25,825 nt of DNA from Thomasclavelia spiroformis (GCA_018369555.1 JAGZCC010000031.1:1-25825), one strand, 5' to 3'; counted from the stretch's first letter, positions 1 to 7,694 are shown. The notes: generated by a model not told the origin, from the sequence alone. Made by a program: numbers and translations.

Positions 1-31
1 TTTTCAACTTGGAAAAGGAATTGAATAAAAG

Positions 32-81
32 ACGACAAACGCTCAAACCCCTTGAAAATAAAGGCTTTTTCTGTTTGTCGT
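32..81. repeat. Inverted repeat left of integrase scar
   Basis: A perfect 9-base arm (32-40) is matched by its complement at 73-81 across a 32-base spacer. It lies just left of the point (about 95) where integrase-like coding sequence begins. An open frame crosses it on the plus strand (3-149) but gives no recognisable protein. It could be a recombinase arm site, an mRNA hairpin or chance; the function is unknown. Confidence 0.3.
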
Positions 82-94
82 TATTATACCGTAA

Positions 95-259
95 CGGCAT
101 TCCCACGCAAGCTTACTTATTGAAAAAGGCGTTCCACCTCTTGCGATAAGTGAACGCCTTGGTCACGAAGATATACAAACAACATTAAATACCTATTCTC
201 ATTTATATCCAAATAAGCAAAATGAAATTGCTGATATGTTATCTTCGCTTATGGTTTAA
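95..259 (+). pseudogene. Tyrosine integrase, 3' fragment (copy 1)
   Basis: Plus-strand frame encoding about 54 residues of the C-terminal catalytic part of a phage/ICE tyrosine recombinase. It starts at the R-H-S-H box, continues with the helix ending LIEKGVPPLAIS, then the E-R-L-G-H-E-D motif and T-L-N-T-Y-S-H-L-Y, which carries the nucleophilic tyrosine, and ends ADMLSSLMV-stop. The same frame has a stop codon at 92-94, immediately before the homology, so the N-terminal part is missing and the sequence to the left is unrelated. The last 75 bases recur at 2716-2790 with three mismatches. It is a non-functional scar of an integrative element. Confidence 0.85.
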
Positions 260-297
260 TTTAAATTGTATTGATAACGAACATTATATTACAAATA

Positions 298-337
298 AAA
301 CCTCTGAAACTCCTATAATTAGGAAATTCAGAGGTTT
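298..337. terminator. Hairpin terminator after integrase scar 1
   Basis: An 11-base arm (298-308) pairs perfectly with 327-337. The loop holds a second small stem (TCCT/AGGA). The arms start in an A-run and end in a T-run, so the hairpin could terminate in both directions: the former integrase on the plus strand and the AAA+ gene on the minus strand. The bases CCTCTGAA also occur, slightly changed, in the terminator after integrase copy 2. Nothing else is seen between 338 and 436. Confidence 0.6.
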
Positions 338-436
338 ATAAATTAAAGAATCTAAAAATGTAATCATAAGTTTTATCTCGCACCAAATAACAAACTTTTA
401 CAACTTAGATATATTATTTTCTTTAAGTTTTACATA

Positions 437-1603
437 TTAAGATTTAACACAGGCAACAAAAGTATCCTTTATTTTTTTATTTAAATCTCTCATATTACTA
501 AATTTAGAAACATCAATCTGACTGACAATAGTATCGTGTAATTTTTCGGGTATATCCTTTGAAACAAACTTCTTGTATTTTTCAACAATTTCATTAACTC
601 TAAAATGAACAAATTTCCTTTTATCTTCATCTGTTAATAAATTGAAAACTCCTTTATAATCAAAACGAGACCTCAATTCGGGCGATATCTTTGTTTTGAA
701 ATTTTCCTTAGAAATATTTGAAGTAAATACAATAATATATCCGTTAGCATCATACTCATCTGCTTGGGAATTAATAATTTTACCGTTCTCAAGAACATCC
801 AAAAAATAATTGAATACTGCGTTATCTGCCTTCTCAAATTCATCAATTAATATTAAACCTACATCAGATTCGTTAACTCTTTTAAGTAATTCACCTCCGT
901 CACTTCCGATATATCCTAAAGGACTACCAATTAGACTGTTAAGTGCATCGTGACTGCTATAGTTTCCAAAATTTATTTTTGCTAACTTTGTTTTGCTTCC
1001 AAGTGCCTTATGAATAGTTCTAGCAACCTCAGTTTTACCTACGCCAGAATCTCCCATCAAAAACAACGATAATATTTTATGTTCCCCTAGTTTATTAAAT
1101 GCTCTAAATGAAGTAACCAATTCTTTGAATTCTTCTTTAAAACGTTCGTGACCATATAATCTTGAATCAAAAGTAGAAAAAAACAAATTCAGTTCTGTTT
1201 CGTTTAAATCAGTTATTTTTTTGACTATGGATGATTTTGTTTCTTGTAATGGTTTAACTTCATCTGTATTTTCGCTGATGTTAGTTTCAACATCCCTAAA
1301 ATCATCAAATACATATCGAAAAAGATATTTTGCATCTTTCTCATAAGCTTTATCACATATAAAATAATTGTTTTCTTCCAAACTATTTATAAGTTGTTCG
1401 AAATTAAGCATATGTAAATCATTATTTTTTATGAAATTTACAATATATGAAAGATCAATATAATATTGCTGATGACTATCTAAACTTTCAATTTTTTGAG
1501 ATGAAAGTAATTGAGACATACTGATAAATTCAAACCCAGCTTCTGTTTGCTCTGTTTTAAAATTAAAGAACTGATTTTTTGTGTAGAAAACTAGTTCACT
1601 CAT
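437..1603 (-). CDS. ClpB-type AAA+ ATPase of a two-gene cassette
   Basis: A 388-residue protein. The first 150 or so residues match nothing I recognise. The rest is a single AAA_2 module like the second ATPase domain of ClpB/ClpA: Walker A GDSGVGKT (184-191), pore-loop-like GYIG (230-233), Walker B LILIDEFEKA (250-259), sensor-1 TSN (294-296), arginine-finger region RSRF (311-314) and a sensor-2-like arginine at 372. All catalytic residues seem intact, so ATP-driven remodelling is expected; no nuclease or protease domain is visible. The start codon overlaps the stop of the upstream gene (ATGA), with AAGAAGG about 7 bases before it, so the two are translationally coupled and probably act together. 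Cargo, target and function are unknown; a defence or element-maintenance role is inferred from position only. Confidence 0.85.
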   Translation of the reverse strand: MSELVFYTKNQFFNFKTEQTEAGFEFISMSQLLSSQKIESLDSHQQYYIDLSYIVNFIKNNDLHMLNFEQLINSLEENNYFICDKAYEKDAKYLFRYVFDDFRDVETNISENTDEVKPLQETKSSIVKKITDLNETELNLFFSTFDSRLYGHERFKEEFKELVTSFRAFNKLGEHKILSLFLMGDSGVGKTEVARTIHKALGSKTKLAKINFGNYSSHDALNSLIGSPLGYIGSDGGELLKRVNESDVGLILIDEFEKADNAVFNYFLDVLENGKIINSQADEYDANGYIIVFTSNISKENFKTKISPELRSRFDYKGVFNLLTDEDKRKFVHFRVNEIVEKYKKFVSKDIPEKLHDTIVSQIDVSKFSNMRDLNKKIKDTFVACVKS

Positions 1604-2475
1604 TCAGCAGCCTTCTTTCTTTTTGAAGTTTTTTTCTTCTTTTCCATTTCAGTATTCTCTGAATTTATTACCTGAACTATCGCAAGAAGATCAATATAAT
1701 TATAATCCAATTCATCACTTTCACTTTTCATTTTAGCTTTATGAGATTCAGTGTATTGACTATTATGAACTTCGTCATCTGAATCAGATTCCGATGCTTC
1801 TCCTAATTCTTGAAAGAATTCGAATGAATTTTTCAATCCGTTAATTTTTATTTTTCCCTTGTAGATTCCAATTAAAGATACATTTCCAATAAACAAATCA
1901 TCTACATTATATGAATTTTCAAATTCATTCTCAAAAGTAAGAGGAATTTTTATCAATATTTGCTCATCACCATTATTAAGTTTACCCTTTAGTTTATAAG
2001 AATAATCTTTAAAAATCGAATTGAACACATTGTTGATGTCAAGTCCACCGGCTTCTGGTAAATGCATACCTTTAAAAGAACCATTAGAAAACATTTTAAC
2101 AGTTCTTAATTCCGTTTCATTTTCTAACGAAAGTGATACATTATCAATTCTAACAAGCTGTCCTTCAGTAAGATCTCTAAAATCGTTAACAATCTTACAC
2201 TTTTCTAATACTTCATTTAGAATAAGTGATTTAGTCATTGTTACTTTAAAATTTTCAAGAACTTTTTGTGAATCAGTTGATCCTGTTTTAATGTCGGAAC
2301 CAATTTCTCCATTAAAAAGTTTTAAGAACTTTGTTCCCATTTTAGCTTGTAATTCAGCATCGATATTATCATTATTTCCAACTTCGACACTTTGGTCTGT
2401 TTTTATTACATTACTAAGCATCATTTTTATTTCATAAACTTTTGTAAAATTCAAATAATAAATATTAAATAGCAT
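1600..2475 (-). CDS. DUF6414-like protein, partner of AAA+ ATPase
   Basis: A 291-residue soluble protein with no signal peptide or membrane segment. Its architecture resembles the DUF6414 family: a short N-terminal hydrophobic strand with a Y-Y-L core (residues 6-8), a helical middle, the strand-rich stretch LTEGQLVRI (102-110), and a second barrel-like stretch with the LFIGNVSLIGIYKGK pattern (194-208). This assignment is from recalled sequence patterns, not a search. An acidic serine-rich linker (228-236) and a lysine-rich tail (275-288) suggest a flexible, possibly nucleic-acid-binding C-terminus. A GGAGG at 2489-2493 lies 13 bases before the ATG, somewhat far. It is the first gene of the cassette and overlaps the ATPase gene by four bases. 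Biochemical function is unknown. Confidence 0.7.
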   Translation of the reverse strand: MLFNIYYLNFTKVYEIKMMLSNVIKTDQSVEVGNNDNIDAELQAKMGTKFLKLFNGEIGSDIKTGSTDSQKVLENFKVTMTKSLILNEVLEKCKIVNDFRDLTEGQLVRIDNVSLSLENETELRTVKMFSNGSFKGMHLPEAGGLDINNVFNSIFKDYSYKLKGKLNNGDEQILIKIPLTFENEFENSYNVDDLFIGNVSLIGIYKGKIKINGLKNSFEFFQELGEASESDSDDEVHNSQYTESHKAKMKSESDELDYNYIDLLAIVQVINSENTEMEKKKKTSKRKKAAE

Positions 2476-2479
2476 TATA

Positions 2480-2551
2480 TCAGTTTAACCTCCAACAAAT
2501 TTGATCATTTTCTAAGCAAAAACAAACAAGCATAAAGAATCTTGTATAAAT
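2480..2551 (-). other. Possible leader ORF before the cassette
   Basis: A near-perfect Shine-Dalgarno (AAGGAGG, about 2557-2565 on the minus strand) is followed at good spacing only by an ATT codon (2549-2551). From there a frame of 23 codons runs to a TGA at 2480-2482, four bases before the ATG of the DUF6414-like gene. An in-frame ATG exists (2531-2533) but is too far from that ribosome site. It could be a leader peptide with a rare start, or the relic of a lost start. Weak evidence. Confidence 0.2.
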
Positions 2552-2666
2552 ATCTACTCCTCCTTATTTATTAATATCTTGTTTTTCTATAACCTAATTT
2601 CATATTTATTCCGTGTTAAAATTTACTATATCGGTTAATATAATAAGATTTCTTGATTTGCCTATT

Positions 2667-2694
2667 AGTATAACATAAAAATTATTCTTTTCAA
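2667..2694 (-). promoter_or_regulatory. Promoter of the DUF6414/AAA+ cassette
   Basis: Reading on the minus strand, TTGAAA (2689-2694) and TATACT (2667-2672) are separated by 16 bases, a good vegetative sigma-factor match. It lies just inside the right integrase scar and would give a leader of roughly 185 bases before the first gene, so the cassette carries its own promoter. The rest of 2476-2715 is AT-rich leader with the possible small ORF described separately. Confidence 0.6.
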
Positions 2695-2715
2695 TGTACG
2701 ATAAATTTTATGAAA

Positions 2716-2790
2716 TTAAATACCTATTCGCATTTATATCCGAATAAGCAAAATGAAATTGCTGATATGTTATCTTCTCTTATGGTTTAA
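2716..2790 (+). pseudogene. Tyrosine integrase, 3' fragment (copy 2)
   Basis: A 24-codon remnant reading L-N-T-Y-S-H-L-Y-P-N-K-Q and ending SSLMV-stop, matching the end of the integrase fragment at 185-259 at 72 of 75 bases. Upstream of 2716 the sequence is unrelated. Unlike copy 1, it keeps a longer stretch of integrase downstream DNA (2791-2860, with a GGTAC repeat) before its terminator. The two copies lie in direct orientation and bracket the AAA+ cassette. Confidence 0.85.
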
Positions 2791-2860
2791 GCTATGGGAA
2801 TAATGCATATTCTCTCTATGTGGTACACTTTTGGTACGATGAGAGGTTCTAGAAAAAGAG

Positions 2861-2904
2861 AAAACCTCCGAAAAGCCTGTAAATAAGGCATTTTCAGAGG
2901 TTTT
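2861..2904. terminator. Bidirectional terminator after integrase scar 2
   Basis: The outer stem AAAACCTC (2861-2868) pairs with GAGGTTTT (2897-2904), and an inner stem pairs GAAAAGCC with GGCATTTTC apart from one bulge. T-runs on both ends suit termination of the integrase on the plus strand and of the scpAB/DUF5662 transcript on the minus strand. Confidence 0.65.
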
Positions 2905-2919
2905 AATTACATTATATTT

Positions 2920-2937
2920 TTATTCCCACTCAATTGT
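2920..2937 (-). other. guaA 3'-end-like att core
   Basis: On the minus strand this reads ACA ATT GAG TGG GAA TAA, i.e. T-I-E-W-E-stop, the conserved C-terminus of GMP synthase. The 3' end of guaA is a well-known integration site for ICEs and islands. No other part of guaA is present: the bases directly 5' of the tail are the stop of the DUF5662 gene. It therefore looks like an attachment-core copy left by the element whose integrase remnants lie to the left. That the bases match is seen; the att role is inferred. Confidence 0.55.
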
Positions 2938-2941
2938 TAAA

Positions 2942-3466
2942 CTAACTCAAATAAGTTTTTTTAATATATTCAATCGTTTCATCTAAAGAAGAATCAGCTA
3001 AATGTTTCAACATATCTTTTAAAATAGTATCTGTTTTTTCATTTATAACATAATAAAATCTTGTTTTATTATAATAATCAAGTGGTGCATGATTATCAAA
3101 ATTGGCACCACGATAAACCATCGTTGCTGCAACACGATCACAAAACATTTCTACTACATATTTAATTGGCATTTCAATTGCAATGATTCCTTTACTTGTA
3201 AAATCAATCCAATATTCCCAATGATGCTTATTTCTACCTTTATGATGTAACCAAGCACTACTATATCCAATCATATCTCTTTCATTACTATTAGGAGATT
3301 TATAACCTAAATAATATTTAGCTCCAGTAGAAAATTCACTCCATGTATATTTTGATAAATCATGTAATAATCCTTGTTTATATAACCCAAAATGAAAACA
3401 TAATTTCATTACATAAAACTTATGTTTCGTAATTGTTTTAAAATGCTTAACGGCTTTCATTATCAT
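2942..3466 (-). CDS. DUF5662 family protein
   Basis: A 174-residue soluble protein rich in histidine and aromatic residues: L-L-H-D-L-S-K-Y near residue 35, and a W-L-H-H-K-G-R-N-K-H-H-W-E-Y-W stretch around 73-87. This pattern fits the uncharacterised DUF5662 family; the spaced His/Asp residues suggest a metal-binding, HD-like helical fold, though that is inference. The start overlaps the end of scpB by 20 bases, so it is co-transcribed with scpAB. An alternative start is the Met at residue 3. Its stop codon lies five bases from the guaA-like att core, with a terminator beyond. No function can be assigned. Confidence 0.7.
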   Translation of the reverse strand: MIMKAVKHFKTITKHKFYVMKLCFHFGLYKQGLLHDLSKYTWSEFSTGAKYYLGYKSPNSNERDMIGYSSAWLHHKGRNKHHWEYWIDFTSKGIIAIEMPIKYVVEMFCDRVAATMVYRGANFDNHAPLDYYNKTRFYYVINEKTDTILKDMLKHLADSSLDETIEYIKKTYLS

Positions 3467-4037
3467 CCTCTATATTTTCATGATACCTTGTTTCAAAAAT
3501 ATCTTTTTGTTCATCTATTTCAACAATATCTGCTAAATCTGGTAATTCATCTAATGAAGTAAGTCCAAAGGTATCCATAAACTCATCAGTTACACCATAT
3601 AAAATTGGCATTCCTGGACTATCTTCACGACCAACTTCTTTGATTAACGCTTTAGCAATTAATTTACGAATCATAGCATCACATCCAACACCACGAATAT
3701 CTTCTATTCCTACTCTTGTAATAGGTTGATTATAAGCAATAATCGCTAGCGTTTCTAATGCTGCTGTAGAAAGACTTGCATTACTTTGTTCAACCATTTT
3801 TTGATAATATGAAAAATAATTACTATTTGTAACCAACTTATAACGCCCACCAAAATTAACTAGTGTTATTCCCTTAATTGTCCTTTGTTCATATAAATTT
3901 TCAAATTCTTTCATTAAATCAGCAGCTTCTTTTTTACTTATTTCCAACACATTAGCAATTTGTTTAAGATCAGCACCTTCATCACCTACAAGATACAACA
4001 TTCCTTCAATAATATCTAAATAGTTAATTTCTTCCAT
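3447..4037 (-). CDS. scpB: Segregation and condensation protein B
   Basis: The 196-residue protein has the usual length and two winged-helix layout of ScpB. The hallmark A-A-L-E-T-L-A-I-I-A-Y-N-Q-P-I-T-R stretch is near residues 92-108, followed by I-R-G-V, and L-Y-G-V-T is near residue 146. ScpB dimers bind ScpA and the SMC ATPase to form the bacterial condensin that organises and separates chromosomes. Its start codon shares one base with the stop of scpA (TAATG), typical of coupled translation. The C-terminal acidic tail overlaps the next gene. Confidence 0.95.
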   Translation of the reverse strand: MEEINYLDIIEGMLYLVGDEGADLKQIANVLEISKKEAADLMKEFENLYEQRTIKGITLVNFGGRYKLVTNSNYFSYYQKMVEQSNASLSTAALETLAIIAYNQPITRVGIEDIRGVGCDAMIRKLIAKALIKEVGREDSPGMPILYGVTDEFMDTFGLTSLDELPDLADIVEIDEQKDIFETRYHENIEDDNESR

Positions 4038-4765
4038 TAAACCTTCCCCTCTACATATATTTCTTCAAACAATCCATCTTGAATTATTTCCACTTCTTTA
4101 TCCTTAGCTAATACCAATACAGCAATAAAAGTCACAATAAAATAGAAACGATCATAACGATCAAATAATTCCTCGAATTTCACTCTTTTATTAACTCTTG
4201 TCCTAAAAAATTTTTTTATCTGTTCTGTTCTTTCATCAATTGAAATATCTTTTTTTGCAATATGTGTGTCTAATGGTTTTGATAAAGCCTTACGTTGAAA
4301 CATTTTTTGTATTGCCTTCATTAAATCATATATTTCTAAATCATCAGGAATCATTGTACTAGTATCAATTACATATTCATCCATCGACTCAGCTGGTTTA
4401 ATAATCATTGTTTGACGTTGTCTATATTTTTCACGGATTTCATCTAGAACATCTTTATAACGTTTATATTCAATTAATCTTTTAATCAAAGCATCTCGTG
4501 GATCCTCTTGGTATTCATCGTTGATTACTACCTTTTCTTTTGGAATGAGCATCTTACTTTTCATTTCAACTAAATCAGCAGCCATAACCAAATATTCGGA
4601 CATTATTTCTAACAAAGATGGATCCATGGCATGAATATATTGTAAATACTGATCAGCAATAATTGACAATTCTAATGTTTCTAAATCCATTTCTTTTTCT
4701 TTAATTAGATGTAATAATAAATCCAAAGGACCTTGAAATTCCTCAATAACAACTTGATATTCCAC
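4037..4765 (-). CDS. scpA: Segregation and condensation protein A (kleisin)
   Basis: A 242-residue kleisin. The N-terminus has the signature F-x-G-P-L-D-L-L-L-H-L-I followed by D-Q-Y-L-Q-Y-I, and the C-terminal winged helix has the F-I-A-V-L-V-L-A pattern. It bridges the SMC heads and binds ScpB. The start codon is GTG (4763-4765), chosen because AAGGAGG sits seven bases before it and the ScpA homology starts at once. First gene of scpA-scpB-DUF5662, reading from its own extended -10 promoter. Confidence 0.95.
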   Translation of the reverse strand: MEYQVVIEEFQGPLDLLLHLIKEKEMDLETLELSIIADQYLQYIHAMDPSLLEIMSEYLVMAADLVEMKSKMLIPKEKVVINDEYQEDPRDALIKRLIEYKRYKDVLDEIREKYRQRQTMIIKPAESMDEYVIDTSTMIPDDLEIYDLMKAIQKMFQRKALSKPLDTHIAKKDISIDERTEQIKKFFRTRVNKRVKFEELFDRYDRFYFIVTFIAVLVLAKDKEVEIIQDGLFEEIYVEGKV

Positions 4766-4799
4766 GATGAAACCTCCTTATTTTAATTACGCAATAATC

Positions 4800-4808
4800 A
4801 TTATAACA
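4800..4808 (-). promoter_or_regulatory. Extended -10 promoter of scpAB
   Basis: On the minus strand TGTTATAAT gives a TATAAT (4800-4805) with an upstream TG (4807-4808). No good -35 is visible at 16-18 bases, as expected for an extended -10 promoter. It lies 35 bases before the scpA start, between the VanZ gene and scpA. Confidence 0.55.
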
Positions 4809-4846
4809 CAATAATTACCGCTTTAGAAGAACTCTTTTTCACCTTA

Positions 4847-6235
4847 CTAACGAATCGCTGGTACATAAATTATCCCATTACCATTTGTTACAAATTCATA
4901 AACAGGCTGTAATAAACCCTTTGTATCTCTTAAATAATTTAATCTAACTAATCTAATTATAATTTCATCTTGGACATTTTCTAAATAATCTTCATTAAAC
5001 TTTCCCTCTTCAATCCGCTTATAAGCCTCTTTAGTTGAAATTAGCTGATACTTTTTATACGGCTCATATGTTTTTATATTATATTCAATCCTTTTAAATT
5101 TTAAATCCGCTGTAACAAAACAATTAATTGTTCCAGTAACATAATTATTATCAATGAATAAATCATCATATTTAATCTCATATTGTCCATTACCCAAATT
5201 ACTAAATATTGATTGTTCATCAACAACAATACCATAACTAGCCAAAAGATCAGTTATTTGTTTTAAAGATAAACCTTCTTGATAATTATTTTGATCAAAA
5301 CTATTATTAAATATAAAACTTCCTTTACTATAATTAATTCTCATATTTATCTTTTTATCTTTAGAAGAATATACGATTGTTTCATCATTCTCTTTAATAT
5401 TTTGTTGATCAATTTCAAAATTTATTTTATCAAAAAAATCTTTTGCAAAAGAATAACATTCTTCTTTATTATACTCCCTTAGTTTATAAACATATTTATT
5501 TGTGATCTTAGAAGACAATTTTGCTTGATTAACAAGATCAATGTTACTCATATCAGTAATTTGATAATAATCTTGTCTAATATTCCCCAAATCTTTTTGA
5601 TAATAAATAATGAAAATCATTGAAAATATACTAATCGTTAGTACTAACGGAATTTGTTTTAATAAAGTAGGTAATAACTTATTATCTCGTTTTTTTAACC
5701 GACAATAAATAAAATAACCTAATTGCCATATTCCATAACCTATCATACAACCTAAAGTATTATTAATAATATCATCGACTTCAAAAATTCCACGCTTACT
5801 TATATATTGTGAAACTTCAATCAATATAGTTAAAAATAAGCCTGCTAAATAAGTAACCCACCATCTTTTAAAGACACGATGAAATAACGGTAATATCATT
5901 CCTAAAGGAATAAACATCCAAATATTTAAAATAATATTACGCCACAAAAGCGTCCCAAAACTATTCCATGCGCTGATATAGGAGCTAAATGGTACTAAAT
6001 TTGCTTCAATTAAAACAGCTTTTCTTTCCATTAATAAAGTTGCAAATACAACAACAATAATATATCCAATTAATAATGCTGAAAAAATTAATTTCTTTTT
6101 ATTCAAATAAATATCTTTTTTTCTTTTCTTTTGAATAAAATACCAAATAAAATAAACACCGCCAATTATTAATAAAATAATACTTGCAATCATAATACAT
6201 CGAACTGCTAAATGTAAAAATGATGTTATTCCCAT
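4847..6235 (-). CDS. VanZ-domain membrane protein with large C-terminal domain
   Basis: A 462-residue protein. Helices at about 9-34 and 48-68 precede a VanZ domain with N-L-V-P-F (79-83), N-I-W-M-F-I-P-L-G (104-112), E-V-S-Q (140-143) and D-D-I-I-N-N-T-L-G (154-162). A further membrane helix at about 190-212 is followed by some 250 residues without membrane segments, probably outside the cell, containing two PepSY-like or YycI-like alpha/beta stretches. VanZ itself gives low-level teicoplanin resistance in enterococci, but most VanZ-domain proteins have no known role. The extra domain makes this about three times the length of VanZ. It is a single gene with its own promoter. The envelope function is inferred. 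Confidence 0.8.
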   Translation of the reverse strand: MGITSFLHLAVRCIMIASIILLIIGGVYFIWYFIQKKRKKDIYLNKKKLIFSALLIGYIIVVVFATLLMERKAVLIEANLVPFSSYISAWNSFGTLLWRNIILNIWMFIPLGMILPLFHRVFKRWWVTYLAGLFLTILIEVSQYISKRGIFEVDDIINNTLGCMIGYGIWQLGYFIYCRLKKRDNKLLPTLLKQIPLVLTISIFSMIFIIYYQKDLGNIRQDYYQITDMSNIDLVNQAKLSSKITNKYVYKLREYNKEECYSFAKDFFDKINFEIDQQNIKENDETIVYSSKDKKINMRINYSKGSFIFNNSFDQNNYQEGLSLKQITDLLASYGIVVDEQSIFSNLGNGQYEIKYDDLFIDNNYVTGTINCFVTADLKFKRIEYNIKTYEPYKKYQLISTKEAYKRIEEGKFNEDYLENVQDEIIIRLVRLNYLRDTKGLLQPVYEFVTNGNGIIYVPAIR

Positions 6236-6251
6236 AATACTAATACCTCAT

Positions 6252-6303
6252 ATTTTAGATTTTTTATCTAAAATATTATACATATTACTAAATTAAATAG
6301 CAA
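6252..6303 (-). promoter_or_regulatory. Promoter with operator-like palindrome, VanZ gene
   Basis: On the minus strand TTGCTA (6298-6303) and TATAAT (6275-6280) lie 17 bases apart. A perfect 9-5-9 inverted repeat (arms 6252-6260 and 6266-6274) abuts the -10 and would include the transcription start. That position suits a repressor operator, though an mRNA hairpin ahead of the GAGG ribosome site is equally possible. The rest of 6304-6386 is featureless AT-rich DNA. Confidence 0.5.
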
Positions 6304-6386
6304 TATTTAATCATTAAAGAATTCAAATCATAAAAATAAATTTTATATTTAGTTAAAAATATCTCATATTTTCAACTACTCAAAAT

Positions 6387-6418
6387 AAAAATACTCCTTT
6401 TATACGAGGAGTATTTTT
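6387..6418 (-). terminator. Terminator of the spoVA operon
   Basis: A 12-base perfect stem (6387-6398 with 6407-6418) and an 8-base loop, flanked by A/T runs. It starts inside the spoVAF stop codon (6417-6419), so transcription ends right behind that gene. Confidence 0.8.
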
Positions 6419-7694
6419 ATGACCCATTTTTCTTTTTTGGCTTTCGAATAATAAAATTAAGCATTTCTTCTCCATCAAAGGGATAAAGGGGATATAAATA
6501 AGGCATTCCAAGTGGTTTTAAAGACACCAAATAACTAATTAATACAATATGAAAAATAACAAAACCTAACCAGCTTAATAAACCACAAAAAATAATCATA
6601 AAAATCTTTAAATATTTATTTGTAAGTGATAATTCATAATTAGGAGTTGCAAAACCACCAACATCACCAACTGCACATAGTAATAAAATTTCTTCACTAA
6701 AAATACCTAAATCAATAGCAAATTGCCCCAATAATACTGCTGCTATCATCCCCATTGCATTAGATAATGAAGTAGGTGTATGAATAGTAGCAATTCTTAA
6801 TAATTCAATTGCTAACTCTACTAATAATACTTGTCCTAAAAACACTAAATCAAGTTCATTACTATTAGTAAGCAAGATCCAAATTGGAACTAAATATATC
6901 GATAATAATACTGAACTACAACGAATCAAGCGAATAAAAGTGCCAATAATCGGTGTTTGACGATGTTCTTCAACATGCTCTAAAATTTCAAATAAAGTGG
7001 TTGGTAACATCAATACCGATGAAGACGTATCACAAATAATGGCAATATGCCCATGTAAAATATGCGTAGATACAACATCTGGCCTTTCACTATAACGTAC
7101 TAGTGGAAATGGGTTATACCCTTGATCTAAAATCATTTCCTCTAAAGCACGATCAGACATAACAAGATCTTCATTTTTAATTTCTTTGATTCGATTTAAT
7201 AGCTTCTGTAATACTTGTTTATCAACTTGTGTATCTAAATAACATATACAAATATCTAAAGGATTATCTTTTCCAATTGTTTGTTTATTCATAATCAAAT
7301 CAATTGTTCTAATTCTCCTTCTAATTAAACCTACACATGTAAGAATCGATTCATTAAAACCATCTTTAGAACCTCTAACACTCTTTTCAGTTTCTGGTTC
7401 TTCTATTGAACGACTTGGATAAAATCTTGTATCTAAAACATATTGTATATCTCGATAAGTTATCACGGTACATCCCGTAAGTAAAGCATATTGTGCTTTA
7501 TTTACATCAGGCTCTTCTTTTACATCTCCATTATTAATACAATCTTTCAATGTTTTGCCTCGATGATTAGTAATACCTTCAACTAAATATGCAACCATGT
7601 CTCCAGAACAAAGACTTGAAAAATAATTAATTATCACTTTTTCGTTATCAAAATCAAGTATTCGGGTATTGAGATCAAATGAAGGATTTTTCAT
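6417..7694 (-). CDS. spoVAF: SpoVAF, GerA-family spore membrane protein
   Basis: A 425-residue protein of the GerA/SpoVAF family. A cytoplasmic N-terminal part of about 240 residues contains V-R-G-S-K-D-G-F-N-E (106-115), L-I-R-R-R-I-R and the R-Y-S-E-R-P-D-V motif. The membrane half has four to five helices with the L-R-I-A-T-I-H-T-P-T-S-L-S-N-A stretch and V-G-D-V-G-G-F-A. In Bacillus it sits in the spore inner membrane with SpoVAEa and helps germinant signalling and dipicolinate release. It is somewhat shorter than typical homologues (around 480). The start directly abuts spoVAE. Annotation pipelines may call it only a germination protein; the operon position supports SpoVAF. Confidence 0.9.
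   Translation of the reverse strand: MKNPSFDLNTRILDFDNEKVIINYFSSLCSGDMVAYLVEGITNHRGKTLKDCINNGDVKEEPDVNKAQYALLTGCTVITYRDIQYVLDTRFYPSRSIEEPETEKSVRGSKDGFNESILTCVGLIRRRIRTIDLIMNKQTIGKDNPLDICICYLDTQVDKQVLQKLLNRIKEIKNEDLVMSDRALEEMILDQGYNPFPLVRYSERPDVVSTHILHGHIAIICDTSSSVLMLPTTLFEILEHVEEHRQTPIIGTFIRLIRCSSVLLSIYLVPIWILLTNSNELDLVFLGQVLLVELAIELLRIATIHTPTSLSNAMGMIAAVLLGQFAIDLGIFSEEILLLCAVGDVGGFATPNYELSLTNKYLKIFMIIFCGLLSWLGFVIFHIVLISYLVSLKPLGMPYLYPLYPFDGEEMLNFIIRKPKKKNGS

Noticed and set aside
2021..2437. Plus-strand frame of 138 codons
   Set aside because: Antisense to the DUF6414-like gene; no ribosome site, serine/leucine-rich shadow composition.
5279..5482. Plus-strand hydrophobic frame inside the VanZ-domain gene
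   Set aside because: Ile/Phe-rich translation of AT-rich antisense DNA; no start signals.
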